From: Pseudomonas sp. CHM02
GTDB lineage: Bacteria; Pseudomonadota; Gammaproteobacteria; Pseudomonadales; Pseudomonadaceae
Direction: 5' to 3'
Assembly (NCBI RefSeq): GCF_000612585.1
Contig: NZ_JFCA01000041.1
Span: 1 to 62,234 of the forward strand
DNA length: 62,234 nucleotides
Made by a program: the position numbers and the translations under genes. Shown in pieces: positions 8,455-20,121 of the stretch (position 1 is the stretch's first letter; every line of letters starts with the position of its first letter). Under the pieces are notes generated by a model. It saw only the letters and a list, made by a program, of their open reading frames with translations. It did not search any database and was not told the origin of the DNA.

Positions 8455-9052
8455 GGCCGTTCTCCAGCAGCGTGGCGGTGGTGGCCAGGCGCAGGCCGAG
8501 AGCACGGCACAGGGCGATTTCATGTTGATCGAGCAGGCGCTTGCCGTCCGGCCCGGCGTGGTGGCTGGCGCCATACGGCGTGCCGCCGCCCTGGGTATCG
8601 AGCAACGCCTGTTCGCTGTAGGGCAGGCCGGTGATCAGCATGCCGTGGTGCAGCAGCGGCAGCAGCATCGACATCAGCGTGGTTTCCTGGCCGCCGTGCA
8701 GGCTGGCCGTGGAGGTAAACACGCCAGCCGGCTTGCCGACGAGGGCGCCGGTGAGCCACAGGTTGCTGGTGCCGTCGAGGAAGTACTTGAGCGGCGCGGC
8801 CATGTTGCCGAAGCGGGTCGGGCTGCCCAGGGCCAGGCCCGAGCAGTGCTTCAGGTCATCGAGGCTGGCATACAGCGCGCCTTCTTCCGGAATGCTCGGC
8901 GCCACGGCTTCGCACTCGGTGGAGATCGCCGGCACGGTGCGCAGCCGGGCTTCCATCCCGCCTTGCTCGATGCCCCGGGCAATCTGCCGGGCCATTTCGC
9001 TGACCGAGCCGTTACGGCTGTAATACAACACCAGCACATACGGCGACGTCAC
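8438..9052 (-). CDS. wrbA: NAD(P)H:quinone oxidoreductase, WrbA-type flavodoxin
   Basis: 204 aa with the flavodoxin-like opening VLVLYYSRNGSVSEMA (FMN phosphate loop) and the WrbA segment ALGSPTRFGNMAAPLKYFLDG, followed by TSTASLHGGQETT. It carries out two-electron reduction of quinones using FMN, in the cytoplasm. Overlaps the arsC-like gene by 4 bases upstream and the DUF2069 gene by 17 bases downstream. Confidence 0.92.
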   Translation of the reverse strand: MTSPYVLVLYYSRNGSVSEMARQIARGIEQGGMEARLRTVPAISTECEAVAPSIPEEGALYASLDDLKHCSGLALGSPTRFGNMAAPLKYFLDGTSNLWLTGALVGKPAGVFTSTASLHGGQETTLMSMLLPLLHHGMLITGLPYSEQALLDTQGGGTPYGASHHAGPDGKRLLDQHEIALCRALGLRLATTATLLENGRGQKA

Positions 9053-9402
9053 GGCAGGATCTCCAATACGTTTTCCGGAGGACGGCCAATGATGGCTTTG
9101 TCGGCGGTTTCCAGGATCGGGCGCTCCATCAGCTTCGGGTGCTCGGCGATGGCTGCGATCAACTGGGCTTCGCTGAGGCTGGCGTCGGCGAGGTTGAGCG
9201 CCTTGTATTCGTCTTCACCGCTGCGCAGCAGTTGGCGCGCGCTGATGCCTAGCTTGCCCAGCAACGCCTTCAATTGCGCGGCGTCGAGTGGGGTTTCCAG
9301 GTAACGCACCACGGTAGGCGTGAGGCCGCGGGCTTCGAGCAGTTCCAGCGCACCGCGGGATTTCGAGCAGCGCGGGTTGTGATAAAGCGTCAGATCGGTC
9401 AT
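9049..9402 (-). CDS. arsC: Arsenate reductase (glutaredoxin)-type ArsC/YfgD family protein
   Basis: 117 aa. The motif NPRCSKSRGALELL carries the single catalytic Cys of the glutaredoxin-coupled ArsC family, and RPILETADKAIIGRPPENV near the end holds the conserved Arg pair region. There is no arsR or arsB nearby, so a housekeeping YfgD-like role is as likely as arsenate detoxification. First gene of a three-gene operon. Confidence 0.85.
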   Translation of the reverse strand: MTDLTLYHNPRCSKSRGALELLEARGLTPTVVRYLETPLDAAQLKALLGKLGISARQLLRSGEDEYKALNLADASLSEAQLIAAIAEHPKLMERPILETADKAIIGRPPENVLEILP

Positions 9403-9517
9403 GTGCGGGTCGCATCTTGCGTAAGGTGGCGGGTATTCTACCCGCGCAGCGACCTGTCCTTAAACCGTAAGAGGCGATAGGTCGCAGCCAACGTTCATTT
9501 TTGCGAAGGATTACCCC

Positions 9518-9979
9518 ATGACAAGGCGACTGATCGGAGCATTGGCGATCATTACAACCCTGCTGCTCAGCGGCTGCGGTAACGATTACGGCGTTGACCA
9601 ATATGGCCAGAAAGTAGCATCCGAACGCTTGGACAAGCAGTGGCTGGTGGTCAACTACTGGGCCGAATGGTGTGGCCCGTGCCGCACGGAAATCCCCGAG
9701 CTCAATGCCTTGGCCGAACAGTTGAAGGCGCAGAACGTCGGCGTTTTCGGGGTCAACTTCGACAATGTGCAGGGTGAAGAGCTGAAGGCCGCCAGTGAAA
9801 AGCTGGGGATCAAGTTCACCGTACTGGCGCAGAACCCGGAAGAGATTTTCGATATTCCGCGCAGCGAAGCGTTGCCGGTGACCTACATCATCGATGACAA
9901 GGGCAAGGTGCGTGAGCAGTTGATGGGTGAGCAGACGGCGGAAGGTGTATTGGCAAAACTCAAGGCCCTGCGTGGCTAA
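9518..9979 (+). CDS. Thioredoxin-like (TlpA/ResA type) lipoprotein
   Basis: 153 aa. A signal peptide ends in lipobox LLSGC at residues 16-20. The redox motif WCGPC lies near residue 51 in VVNYWAEWCGPCRTEIPEL, and the cis-Pro segment EALPVTYIID near 128. It probably works as a membrane-anchored periplasmic thiol reductant, for example in cytochrome c or outer-membrane protein thiol maintenance. The partner is unknown. Divergent from the arsC operon. Confidence 0.88.
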   Translation: MTRRLIGALAIITTLLLSGCGNDYGVDQYGQKVASERLDKQWLVVNYWAEWCGPCRTEIPELNALAEQLKAQNVGVFGVNFDNVQGEELKAASEKLGIKFTVLAQNPEEIFDIPRSEALPVTYIIDDKGKVREQLMGEQTAEGVLAKLKALRG

Positions 9980-9997
9980 AGCAACCACTCAAAACAA

Positions 9998-10089
9998 ATG
10001 TGGGAGCGGGCTTGCTCGCGAAGGCAGTGTGTCAGTCACCGGATATACCGGCTGAACGACCGCCTTCGCGAGCAAGCCCGCTCCCACAT
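9998..10089. repeat. REP-like element (family B), long perfect inverted repeat
   Basis: Arms of 28 bases (9998-10025 and 10062-10089) are exact reverse complements and begin ATGTGGGAGCGGGCTTGCTC. It sits between convergent genes and could form a strong hairpin in either transcript. Confidence 0.85.
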
Positions 10090-10110
10090 GTTGATTGCGA
10101 AAGGCTAGGG

Positions 10111-10515
10111 TTAGCCTTCTTCCAGCCACAAGCGTATCGGCTTGCCGTCGGCCGGCCAGAAGCGCGTCTGCTCGATCGGCGAGATGTCCCAGCGCTGCAC
10201 GCCTTGCAGGGCTTGGAAGAAGCGGTGTTCCTGCTCCATCAAGGCCTCGGCACAGAGTTTGCGGGTGCTGCCGATCTTGCCGAAGCTGAGCTTGTCGCCC
10301 TCGACGGTGTACGGTGCAAACCAATGGTTGCAACCGCCATTGCCGTAGGCGCGGCCATCGGCGCCGAGGGTGACGGTCAGGTGCGCGTAATCCATCAGCG
10401 GTCGTTCACCGATCCATTCCACCACGTAGCTGTGATCCTGCTTGAGCTTGACCGAGTCGCCGGCGCAGCCCGTCAGGGCCGCACCGACGGCGGCGAGCAG
10501 AAGCAGGCCTCTCAT
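10111..10515 (-). CDS. META-domain lipoprotein (HslJ-like)
   Basis: 134 aa starting MRGLLLLAAVGAALTGCAG, with the lipobox Cys at residue 17. The mature part has the META signature GGCNHWFAPYTVEGDKLSFG and STRKLC. HslJ-type META proteins are outer-membrane-associated and linked to stress or novobiocin resistance in E. coli. The start overlaps the stop of the upstream gene as ATGA, so the pair is coupled. Confidence 0.85.
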   Translation of the reverse strand: MRGLLLLAAVGAALTGCAGDSVKLKQDHSYVVEWIGERPLMDYAHLTVTLGADGRAYGNGGCNHWFAPYTVEGDKLSFGKIGSTRKLCAEALMEQEHRFFQALQGVQRWDISPIEQTRFWPADGKPIRLWLEEG

Positions 10516-10952
10516 TGCGCGGCCTTCTGGCATTTAGGGCAGCGGTGCCTGTCGCCCTCGCTGGCCCAGCCCAATTCGGCGATCCGCGCGTTGGCGGCCG
10601 GTTGCAGCGGCTCTTTGGTCAGCTTGGTTTCCACCGCGAATTCAAACTCCAGCACGCTGTCGCAGCTGTTGCAATTGACCTTCCAGGTGTGAATCTCCAA
10701 CTCGCCGAATTTCGGCCCCTGGGCCATGGCGACCCACTGGCCCGCCGGGCGGATGGAGTAGCGCGCGTCACCTTCGACGGTGAGGCGCATCGACAGGGTT
10801 TTACTGCCGCGCAGGGAGACGATCAAAACGTCGCCATGCTTGATCGAACCACCGTTACCAGTGACCTGGTAACGGCCAGGCACCAGGGCGCGGCATTCGA
10901 TCAGGGTGTGTTGCGGGCTCAGCAAACTGAAGCGGAAATCGTGTTCGGCCAT
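10512..10952 (-). CDS. Conserved hypothetical protein with a possible zinc ribbon
   Basis: 146 aa starting MAEHDFRFSLLSPQ, with a perfect GGAGG site before the ATG. No signal peptide and no membrane segment. Two CxxC pairs, VNCNSC near residue 95 and RCPKC at the C-terminus, could bind one zinc. I do not recognise the family. Coupled to the META lipoprotein gene. Confidence 0.7.
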   Translation of the reverse strand: MAEHDFRFSLLSPQHTLIECRALVPGRYQVTGNGGSIKHGDVLIVSLRGSKTLSMRLTVEGDARYSIRPAGQWVAMAQGPKFGELEIHTWKVNCNSCDSVLEFEFAVETKLTKEPLQPAANARIAELGWASEGDRHRCPKCQKAAQ

Positions 10953-11023
10953 GGATCCTCCAAATAGGCGCGGCATCCTATCACGGGTGCTGGTTCATCA
11001 TGCGCCTGGTATGTGACCGCTGA

Positions 11024-12013
11024 TCATCCTTCGACGAGGTTCTGCGCCCGGCCCTCGGCCCAGGCCGCGATGTTGGCCAAGGTGGTGCCGGCGATGGCCG
11101 CCAGGGCCTCGCGGGTCAGAAACGCCTGGTGCGCGGTGATGATCACGTTGGGGAAGGTCAGCAGGCGCGCGAGCACGTCGTCCTGCAAGGGCAGGTCGGA
11201 GCGGTCCTCGAAAAACAACTGGGCTTCTTCCTCGTACACATCCAGCCCGAGATAGCCGAGTTGGCCATCCTTGAGCGCCTCGATCAGCGCCGGGGTGTCG
11301 ACCAGGCCACCGCGGCCGGTGTTGATCAGCATCGCACCGGGCTGCATCTGCGCCAGCGAGCCGGCATTGATCAGGTGTTTGCTGTCGGTGTTCAGCGGGC
11401 AGTGCAGGCTGACGATCTGCGCCTGGGCCAGTAATTCGGCCAGGCTTACGTAGCGCGCGCCCAGGGCCTCGACCTGCGGGTTGGGGAAGGGGTCGTAGGC
11501 GAGCAATTGGCAACCGAAGCCGGCCATGATCTTGGCGAACGTGGCACCGATCTGCCCCGTGCCGACCACACCGACAGTCTTGCCCACCAGGTCGAAGCCG
11601 GTGAGGCCATGCAGGCTGAAATCGCCATCGCGGGTGCGGTTGTAGGCGCGGTGCAGGCGACGGTTGAGGGCGAGGATCAGCGCGACCGCGTGTTCGGCCA
11701 CCGCGTGGGGTGAATAGGCCGGTACGCGCACGATGGTCAAGCACAGGCGCTTGGCGCTGGGCAGGTCCACATGGTTGTAGCCCGCCGAACGCAGGGCGAT
11801 CAGCCGTGTGCCGCCCTTGGCCAACTGTTCCAGCACCGGGGCGCTGAGGTCGTCATTGATGAAGGCACACACCACTTCGTGATGTTCGGCCAGGGCCACG
11901 GTGTCGAGGTTGAGCCGGGCGGGCTGGAACTGCAGCTCCAGACCTGATGGCAGCGGTTCGCCGAGAAAGCTGTCGCGGTCGTAGGCCTGGCTGCTGAAAA
12001 GAATCACGCGCAT
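11024..12013 (-). CDS. ldhA: Fermentative D-lactate dehydrogenase
   Basis: 329 aa of the D-2-hydroxyacid dehydrogenase family. The sequence shows substrate-site Arg in LIALRSAGYNHVDL, the Rossmann loop VGVVGTGQIG, and the catalytic His in NVIITAHQAFLTREAL. It reduces pyruvate to D-lactate with NADH in the cytoplasm. The placement directly after gacS on the same strand is as in P. aeruginosa. Confidence 0.93.
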   Translation of the reverse strand: MRVILFSSQAYDRDSFLGEPLPSGLELQFQPARLNLDTVALAEHHEVVCAFINDDLSAPVLEQLAKGGTRLIALRSAGYNHVDLPSAKRLCLTIVRVPAYSPHAVAEHAVALILALNRRLHRAYNRTRDGDFSLHGLTGFDLVGKTVGVVGTGQIGATFAKIMAGFGCQLLAYDPFPNPQVEALGARYVSLAELLAQAQIVSLHCPLNTDSKHLINAGSLAQMQPGAMLINTGRGGLVDTPALIEALKDGQLGYLGLDVYEEEAQLFFEDRSDLPLQDDVLARLLTFPNVIITAHQAFLTREALAAIAGTTLANIAAWAEGRAQNLVEG

Positions 12014-12045
12014 GGAAATGCTCCCTGCAATTACAAATGAAGAAT

Positions 12046-12107
12046 CAGGCTTTTGTGGTGAGCGGGCTACACCCGCGCGAGGCGAGTTCGCTCACCACAA
12101 AAGCCTG
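12046..12107. repeat. REP-like element between gacS and ldhA, possible attenuator
   Basis: Arms of 19 bases (12046-12064 and 12089-12107) are exact reverse complements reading CAGGCTTTTGTGGTGAGCG. It lies between the end of gacS and the start of ldhA on the same strand, and could stop or stabilise the gacS transcript. Confidence 0.75.
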
Positions 12108-12120
12108 TTCCTGTGCAAAG

Positions 12121-14874
<2,754 letters not shown>

Positions 14875-15079
14875 GCCACTCTCCTGCTACCACATTGATA
14901 TCTACCCTTCACGCGAGCATCCGGCCCGCGCCACCTGCGCAGTGTAGCCATTTGCGCGGCGTGGAATCTTGCAAATTAATGACATGCGGCAATCTTCACG
15001 CCATTTGGCGCCCGGTGGCGATTGCCTGTGGCGGGGTAATCTTGAATAATCAGTGATTGAGAATGACTTGCAGATACTA

Positions 15080-15808
15080 ATGAATCCCGCAGCAGTTGGC
15101 CTACCCAGTATCCTCACCATCGAAGATGACCCCGTGCTGGGTGCCTATGTCCATGAGCACCTGGGGCGCTGTGGTTTTCATGTCACCTGGTGCCAGAACG
15201 GCCAGCAAGGCCTGCAGATGGCGCGCGACCAGGTGTTCGATGTGGTGTTGATGGATATTCTGCTGCCGGGCATGGATGGCCTGTCGATCCTCACCCATCT
15301 GCGCAAGAGCCATTCGATCCCGGTGATCCTGATGTCTGCACTCGGCGCCGAAGCCGATCGCATCAGTGGGTTTCGCCTGGGCGCCGATGATTACCTGCCC
15401 AAGCCGTTCAGCATGATCGAGTTGCGCGTGCGCATTGAGGCCATCCTGCGCCGGGTGGCCCTGGACCGGCGCCCGTTGCCGAGCCTGGCGCCGGTGCGCG
15501 ACGATGCACGCACCCTGCGCTTTGACGATGAGCTGTGCGATGTCTTCCACCTGGAACACTGGGCCGGCCTGACCCGCAGTGAATATCGCCTGCTCGAAAC
15601 CCTGCATCGCAACAGCGAAGAAGTCCTCAGCAAAGCCTTCCTTTACCAGCACGTGCTGCAACGCGGTTATGCCCCTCACGACCGCAGCCTCGACATGCAT
15701 ATCAGCCAGATCCGCCGCAAGCTCAAGGCCATCGGATACACCGAGCGGGAGGTGCGCACGGTGTGGGGCAAGGGCTATGTGCTGAGCGGTCACGATGACG
15801 GTCTTTGA
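15080..15808 (+). CDS. pirR: OmpR-family response regulator (PirR-like)
   Basis: 242 aa if started at MNPAAVGLPS (15080). A GTG nine codons upstream (15053) is possible and neither has a strong ribosome site. The receiver has the acid pair EDD, Asp59 in LMDILLPGMDG, and Lys in YLPKPFS; the winged helix ends WGKGYVLSG. In P. aeruginosa the genes next to gacS are pirR, pirS and the siderophore receptor gene pirA, so the symbol rests on position and family. No receptor gene follows here. Confidence 0.75.
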   Translation: MNPAAVGLPSILTIEDDPVLGAYVHEHLGRCGFHVTWCQNGQQGLQMARDQVFDVVLMDILLPGMDGLSILTHLRKSHSIPVILMSALGAEADRISGFRLGADDYLPKPFSMIELRVRIEAILRRVALDRRPLPSLAPVRDDARTLRFDDELCDVFHLEHWAGLTRSEYRLLETLHRNSEEVLSKAFLYQHVLQRGYAPHDRSLDMHISQIRRKLKAIGYTEREVRTVWGKGYVLSGHDDGL

Positions 15809-17165
15809 ACGCCCGTTGAAACGGTTGCCGGGCAAGCATTCGTTATTCTGGAAACTGGCGTGCCTGCTGATCGCCTTCTGTTTGCTGATGATCTGGCTCA
15901 GTTGGTCATGGGGTCGGTACATGGAGCAGAAGAACGCTTACCTGTCCGACGAAGCGCGGATCACCTTGCGTGGTTACGCGCTCGATGCCGAACAGGCGTG
16001 GAATCGCGGCGGCAATGCCGGCGTCGATGCGTGGCTGCAGGCGATGGGCACGCGTGAGACCACCTGGATAGGCGTGATCGGCAATGACCTGCAGTCGCTG
16101 AGCAGCTACCCGCTGACCGACAAGGAAAGCCAGCGGCTGACCTTTCTGCGTGGGCTGGACTGGCCAGTGAGCCGGCATGTCAAAGGCTTGCCGTGGCTGA
16201 AGATCCCGTTTCCCGCAGACCCCAACGCGGGGTCGCTGGTGATCGAGTTGCCGCAGCGCTTCATGCCGGGGCGCTATCAACTGTTCTGGCGCGTGGTAAC
16301 CAACGGGGTGATCCCCGGCCTGTTTACCCTGTTGCTGTGTATCGGCCTATACCGGCTGTTGATCATGCCCCTCAATCAACTGCGCGAGCAGGCCAATGCC
16401 TGGCGTGCCGACCAGTTGAATACGCGGCTGTCCCACGATGCCACCAGTCGCCAGGATGAACTGGGCGAGCTGGGCCGCGCGTTCGACCACATGTCCGAGC
16501 GTTTGCAGGGCACGGTGGTATTGCAACAGCAACTGCTGCGAGACATGTCCCATGAACTGCGCACACCGCTGAGCCGCTTGCGGGTGGCCTGTGACAGTGA
16601 GCAGGACCTGACGCAACTGCGCGAGCGACTGGGCCGTGAGATCGACGCCATGCAGCGCCTGGTGGAGGACAGCCTGCAGCTCGCCTGGCTGGACACCGAG
16701 CGGGCGCCACTGCCCCAGGAAGCTATCCAGCTTCAGGCGCTGTGGGACATGCTGCGCGAAAACGCGTGCTTCGAGAGCGGCTGGCCGCCCTCGCGCCTGC
16801 CATGCCTGCTGGGGGCGGAGTGTTGGGTGCGGGGCAACCTGAATGCGCTGGCCCAAGCCCTGGAAAATATCCTGCGCAACGCCATCCGCCACTCGCCCGT
16901 GGGCGGCGTGGTCAGCCTGGATGGGCGTCGTGAAGGGGATTACTGGCACCTGTGGCTGGAAGATCAAGGCGGTGGGATCGATGAGGGCGACCTGGAGCGG
17001 ATCTTTGCGCCCTTCACCCGGCTGGACGGTTCACGTCCCGGCGATGGTGGCTTCGGCCTGGGGCTGAGCATCGCCCGCAACGCCGTGCAGCGCCAGGACG
17101 GCAGCTTGTGGGCGGAAAATACCGGGCAAGGTTTGCGCGTGCATCTGCGTTTGCGAGCCTGCTAA
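15795..17165 (+). CDS. pirS: Sensor histidine kinase (PirS-like)
   Basis: 456 aa. First membrane segment at about 22-38, a periplasmic loop of about 130 residues, second segment at about 172-190, HAMP, His253 in RDMSHELRTPLSRL, N-box NILRNAIRHSP, and G-boxes DQGGGIDEGD and GFGLGLSIA. It overlaps the regulator gene by 14 bases. It should sense a periplasmic signal, perhaps iron-siderophore status if orthologous to PirS. The stop interlocks with that of the convergent DUF2062 gene. Confidence 0.78.
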   Translation: MTVFERPLKRLPGKHSLFWKLACLLIAFCLLMIWLSWSWGRYMEQKNAYLSDEARITLRGYALDAEQAWNRGGNAGVDAWLQAMGTRETTWIGVIGNDLQSLSSYPLTDKESQRLTFLRGLDWPVSRHVKGLPWLKIPFPADPNAGSLVIELPQRFMPGRYQLFWRVVTNGVIPGLFTLLLCIGLYRLLIMPLNQLREQANAWRADQLNTRLSHDATSRQDELGELGRAFDHMSERLQGTVVLQQQLLRDMSHELRTPLSRLRVACDSEQDLTQLRERLGREIDAMQRLVEDSLQLAWLDTERAPLPQEAIQLQALWDMLRENACFESGWPPSRLPCLLGAECWVRGNLNALAQALENILRNAIRHSPVGGVVSLDGRREGDYWHLWLEDQGGGIDEGDLERIFAPFTRLDGSRPGDGGFGLGLSIARNAVQRQDGSLWAENTGQGLRVHLRLRAC

Positions 17166-17677
17166 GCGCGACGCTGTTTGCGTTTTTTCCATTGGTGCGC
17201 CACCCACCAGCGCCAATAGAGCATGGTCAGGCAGTAGGCGAGGGCGCCCAGTACCAGCCCCAGCACCACGGAACCCAGCAGGAACGGCTGCCACAACGTG
17301 CTCAGTTGGCCGCTGATCCATTCCCAGGTCAGGTCGTCGGGCAGGCTGCGGGGGGGCACATTCATCAGCCAGGCGCCGGTCATGTAGGTGCAGATAAAGA
17401 CCACCGGCATGGTGATCGGGTTGGTCAGCCACACCAGGCTGACCGCAATGGGCATGTTGCCACGCACGGTGATCGCCAGGATGGCTGCCAGCAGCATCTG
17501 CAACGGAATCGGGATAAAAGCCGCGAACAAACCCACGGCCATGGCGCGTGCGACCGAGTGCCGATTGAGGTGCCAGAGGTTCGGGTCGTGCAGCAACGTG
17601 CCGAGAAACTGTAATGACTTGTGTTCCCGGATACTGCTGGGATCGGGCATGTACCGTTTGAATAAGCGCCGGGGCAT
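17162..17677 (-). CDS. DUF2062 membrane protein
   Basis: 171 aa. Family pattern HSVARAMAVGLFAAFIPIPLQM followed by VSLVWLTNPITMPVVFICTY (PF09835), plus a last hydrophobic stretch near 130-150 and a basic tail KKRKQRRA. Predicted inner-membrane protein of unknown function. Its TAG stop overlaps the stop of the convergent kinase gene. Confidence 0.85.
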   Translation of the reverse strand: MPRRLFKRYMPDPSSIREHKSLQFLGTLLHDPNLWHLNRHSVARAMAVGLFAAFIPIPLQMLLAAILAITVRGNMPIAVSLVWLTNPITMPVVFICTYMTGAWLMNVPPRSLPDDLTWEWISGQLSTLWQPFLLGSVVLGLVLGALAYCLTMLYWRWWVAHQWKKRKQRRA

Positions 17678-17812
17678 AAGGGGTCCAGGTCAGTTCGAGG
17701 GGCAAGTATGCCCGCATTCTATAAACAGAAAATTCAGACTTTGTGACAAAACATCATCGGCAGTGCTGGGTACCCGGCTAAGACTGAGTGGATCACTGGA
17801 AAAGGATGATTC

Positions 17813-20038
17813 ATGAGGGCAGGGATGTTCGCACTTGCGCTGGGGCTGCTGGCCCTGCGCTTCTTACCGGCATTGCCGGCGACCGGTTGGCTGATCGCCC
17901 TGTGGGTGCTGGCGTTGATGCTGTTGCCGTTTCGCACGTACCCCATGGCGTTTTTCCTGTTTGGGCTGGGCTGGGCGTGCATCAGCGCGCAGTGGGCGCT
18001 GGCTGATCGCCTGCGGCCGGCACTGGACGGCCAGACACGCTGGGTAGAGGGGCGGATTACCGGGCTGGCGCAACACACCGGCGACGGCGTGCGTTTTGTG
18101 CTGGCCGACAGTCGGTCACGCAATGCCCGGTTGCCCCAACGCATCCGGGTGTCCTGGCGTGGCGGGCCGCCGGTACGCAGTGGTGAACGCTGGCGCTTGG
18201 CGGTCACCCTCAAGCAGCCGGCCGGGCTGCTGAACTTCCATGGTTTTGATCAGGAAGCCTGGCTGCTGGCCCAGCGCATCGGCGCCACCGGCACCGTAAA
18301 AGACGGCGAGCGTCTGACACCGGCCCGCAACGCTTGGCGCGACAGCGTGCGCCAACGCCTGCTGGCGGTGGATGCCCAGGGCCGGGAAGCCGGCCTGATT
18401 GCCCTGGTGCTGGGGGACGGCTCCGGATTGGCCGCCGCCGATTGGCAAGTATTGCAGGACACCGGCACTGTGCATCTGTTGGTCATCTCCGGCCAGCACA
18501 TCGGTTTGCTGGCGGGCTTGATCTATGGGTTGATCGCCGGCTTGGCGCGCTACGGCTGTTGGCCGCGAACCTGGCCGTGGTTGCCTTGGGCCTGTGGCCT
18601 GGCATTCGCCGCCGCGCTGGGTTACGGCTTGCTGGCTGGGTTTGGCGTGCCGGTGCAGCGCGCCTGCATGATGGTCGGGCTGGTGTTGTTGTGGCGGTTG
18701 CGCTTCCGACACCTGGGGCTGTGGTGGCCGTTGCTGCTGGCACTCAATGGGGTGCTGGTCCTGGAACCGTTGGCCAGCCTGCAGCCCGGTTTCTGGCTAT
18801 CGTTTGCGGCGGTGGCGGTGTTGATCCTGGCGTTCGGTGGCCGGCTGGGCCCCTGGAGCGTTTGGCAAGCGTGGACCCGGCCGCAATGGTTGATTGCCAT
18901 CGGGTTGTTTCCGGTGTTGTTGGTGGTGGGGCTGCCCATCAGCCTGAGCGCGCCGTTCGCCAACCTGGTGGCGGTGCCGTGGATCAGCCTGATGGTGTTG
19001 CCACTGGCCTTGCTCGGGACGGCGTTGCTGCCGGTGCCGTTACTGGGTGAGGGGTTGCTGTGGTTGGCGGGCGGTGCGCTGGATGGGTTGTTCAAGGGCT
19101 TGGCGTGGCTCGCCGGGCAGGTGCCAGCGTGGATTCCCGCCGAGGTTCCGTTGGGCTATTGGCTGATGAGCCTGCTCGGTGCCGTGCTGCTCCTGCTGCC
19201 CAAGGGCGTGCCCTTTCGGCTGCTGGGCTGGCCGATGCTGTTGCTGGCGGTGTTTCCCCCGCGAGCACTGGTGCCCCATGGGCAGGTGGACGTGCTGCAA
19301 CTGGACGTCGGGCAGGGGCAGTCGCTGATTTTGCGCACCCGTCACCACACCTTGCTTTACGACGCCGGCCCGCGCTCCGGAACCTTTGACCTGGGCGCGC
19401 GGGTGGTGTTGCCGTCGCTGCGAAAGCTTGGAGTGGAGGCCTTGGACCTGATGCTGCTCAGCCACGCCGACGCGGATCATGCCGGTGGCGCAGCCGCCGT
19501 TGCCAGGGGGATTCCCATCAAGCGCGTGGTAGGCGGGGAAACCGAAGGGCTGCCGCTGTTTCTCGGCACACAGCCGTGCATCAGTGGTGAGCGCTGGAAC
19601 TGGGACGGTGTGACATTCGAACTCTGGCAGTGGCCTGACGCTATCACCGGCAATCCAAAGTCCTGCGTGTTGCAGGTACAGGCCAATGGCGAGCGCCTGC
19701 TGCTGACCGGCGACATTGAGCGCGCCGCCGAACAGGCCATGCTCGCTTCACCGCTGGCGGTGCCCACCGATTGGTTGCAAGCACCACACCATGGCAGTCG
19801 CAGTTCTTCGTCCTGGGCGTTCCTGGAGCGCCTTGCCCCACGTTCCGTGCTTATTTCTCGGGGTCGCAGCAATGCGTTCGGCCATCCTCACCCGCAGGTG
19901 ATGGCGCGTTACCAACGGTTGGGCAGCCAGGTGTATGACAGTGCCGAGCAGGGGGCCGTGCGCCTGCAGTTGGGGGCTTTCTCGCCACCGGTTGTTGCGC
20001 GCAGTCAACGCAGGTTCTGGCGTGAGCGGTTACCCTAG
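17813..20038 (+). CDS. comEC: DNA internalization protein ComEC/Rec2
   Basis: 741 aa. The N-terminal membrane part is followed by the competence domain (HLLVISGQHIGLLAGL near residue 223) and by a C-terminal metallo-beta-lactamase-like domain with VLQLDVGQGQS, SHADADHAGG and APHHGSRSS. It forms the inner-membrane channel that takes single-stranded DNA into the cytoplasm in natural transformation. Full length, with no break. Followed after 83 bases by exbB on the same strand. Confidence 0.93.
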   Translation: MRAGMFALALGLLALRFLPALPATGWLIALWVLALMLLPFRTYPMAFFLFGLGWACISAQWALADRLRPALDGQTRWVEGRITGLAQHTGDGVRFVLADSRSRNARLPQRIRVSWRGGPPVRSGERWRLAVTLKQPAGLLNFHGFDQEAWLLAQRIGATGTVKDGERLTPARNAWRDSVRQRLLAVDAQGREAGLIALVLGDGSGLAAADWQVLQDTGTVHLLVISGQHIGLLAGLIYGLIAGLARYGCWPRTWPWLPWACGLAFAAALGYGLLAGFGVPVQRACMMVGLVLLWRLRFRHLGLWWPLLLALNGVLVLEPLASLQPGFWLSFAAVAVLILAFGGRLGPWSVWQAWTRPQWLIAIGLFPVLLVVGLPISLSAPFANLVAVPWISLMVLPLALLGTALLPVPLLGEGLLWLAGGALDGLFKGLAWLAGQVPAWIPAEVPLGYWLMSLLGAVLLLLPKGVPFRLLGWPMLLLAVFPPRALVPHGQVDVLQLDVGQGQSLILRTRHHTLLYDAGPRSGTFDLGARVVLPSLRKLGVEALDLMLLSHADADHAGGAAAVARGIPIKRVVGGETEGLPLFLGTQPCISGERWNWDGVTFELWQWPDAITGNPKSCVLQVQANGERLLLTGDIERAAEQAMLASPLAVPTDWLQAPHHGSRSSSSWAFLERLAPRSVLISRGRSNAFGHPHPQVMARYQRLGSQVYDSAEQGAVRLQLGAFSPPVVARSQRRFWRERLP

Positions 20039-20121
20039 GCGCTCATGGCCGCGGCCGATGGGGTCTGTGGCCGGCGAACCTATATGGTAAAGTGGCGCAC
20101 TTTTTCAAGGGGACATTCACT

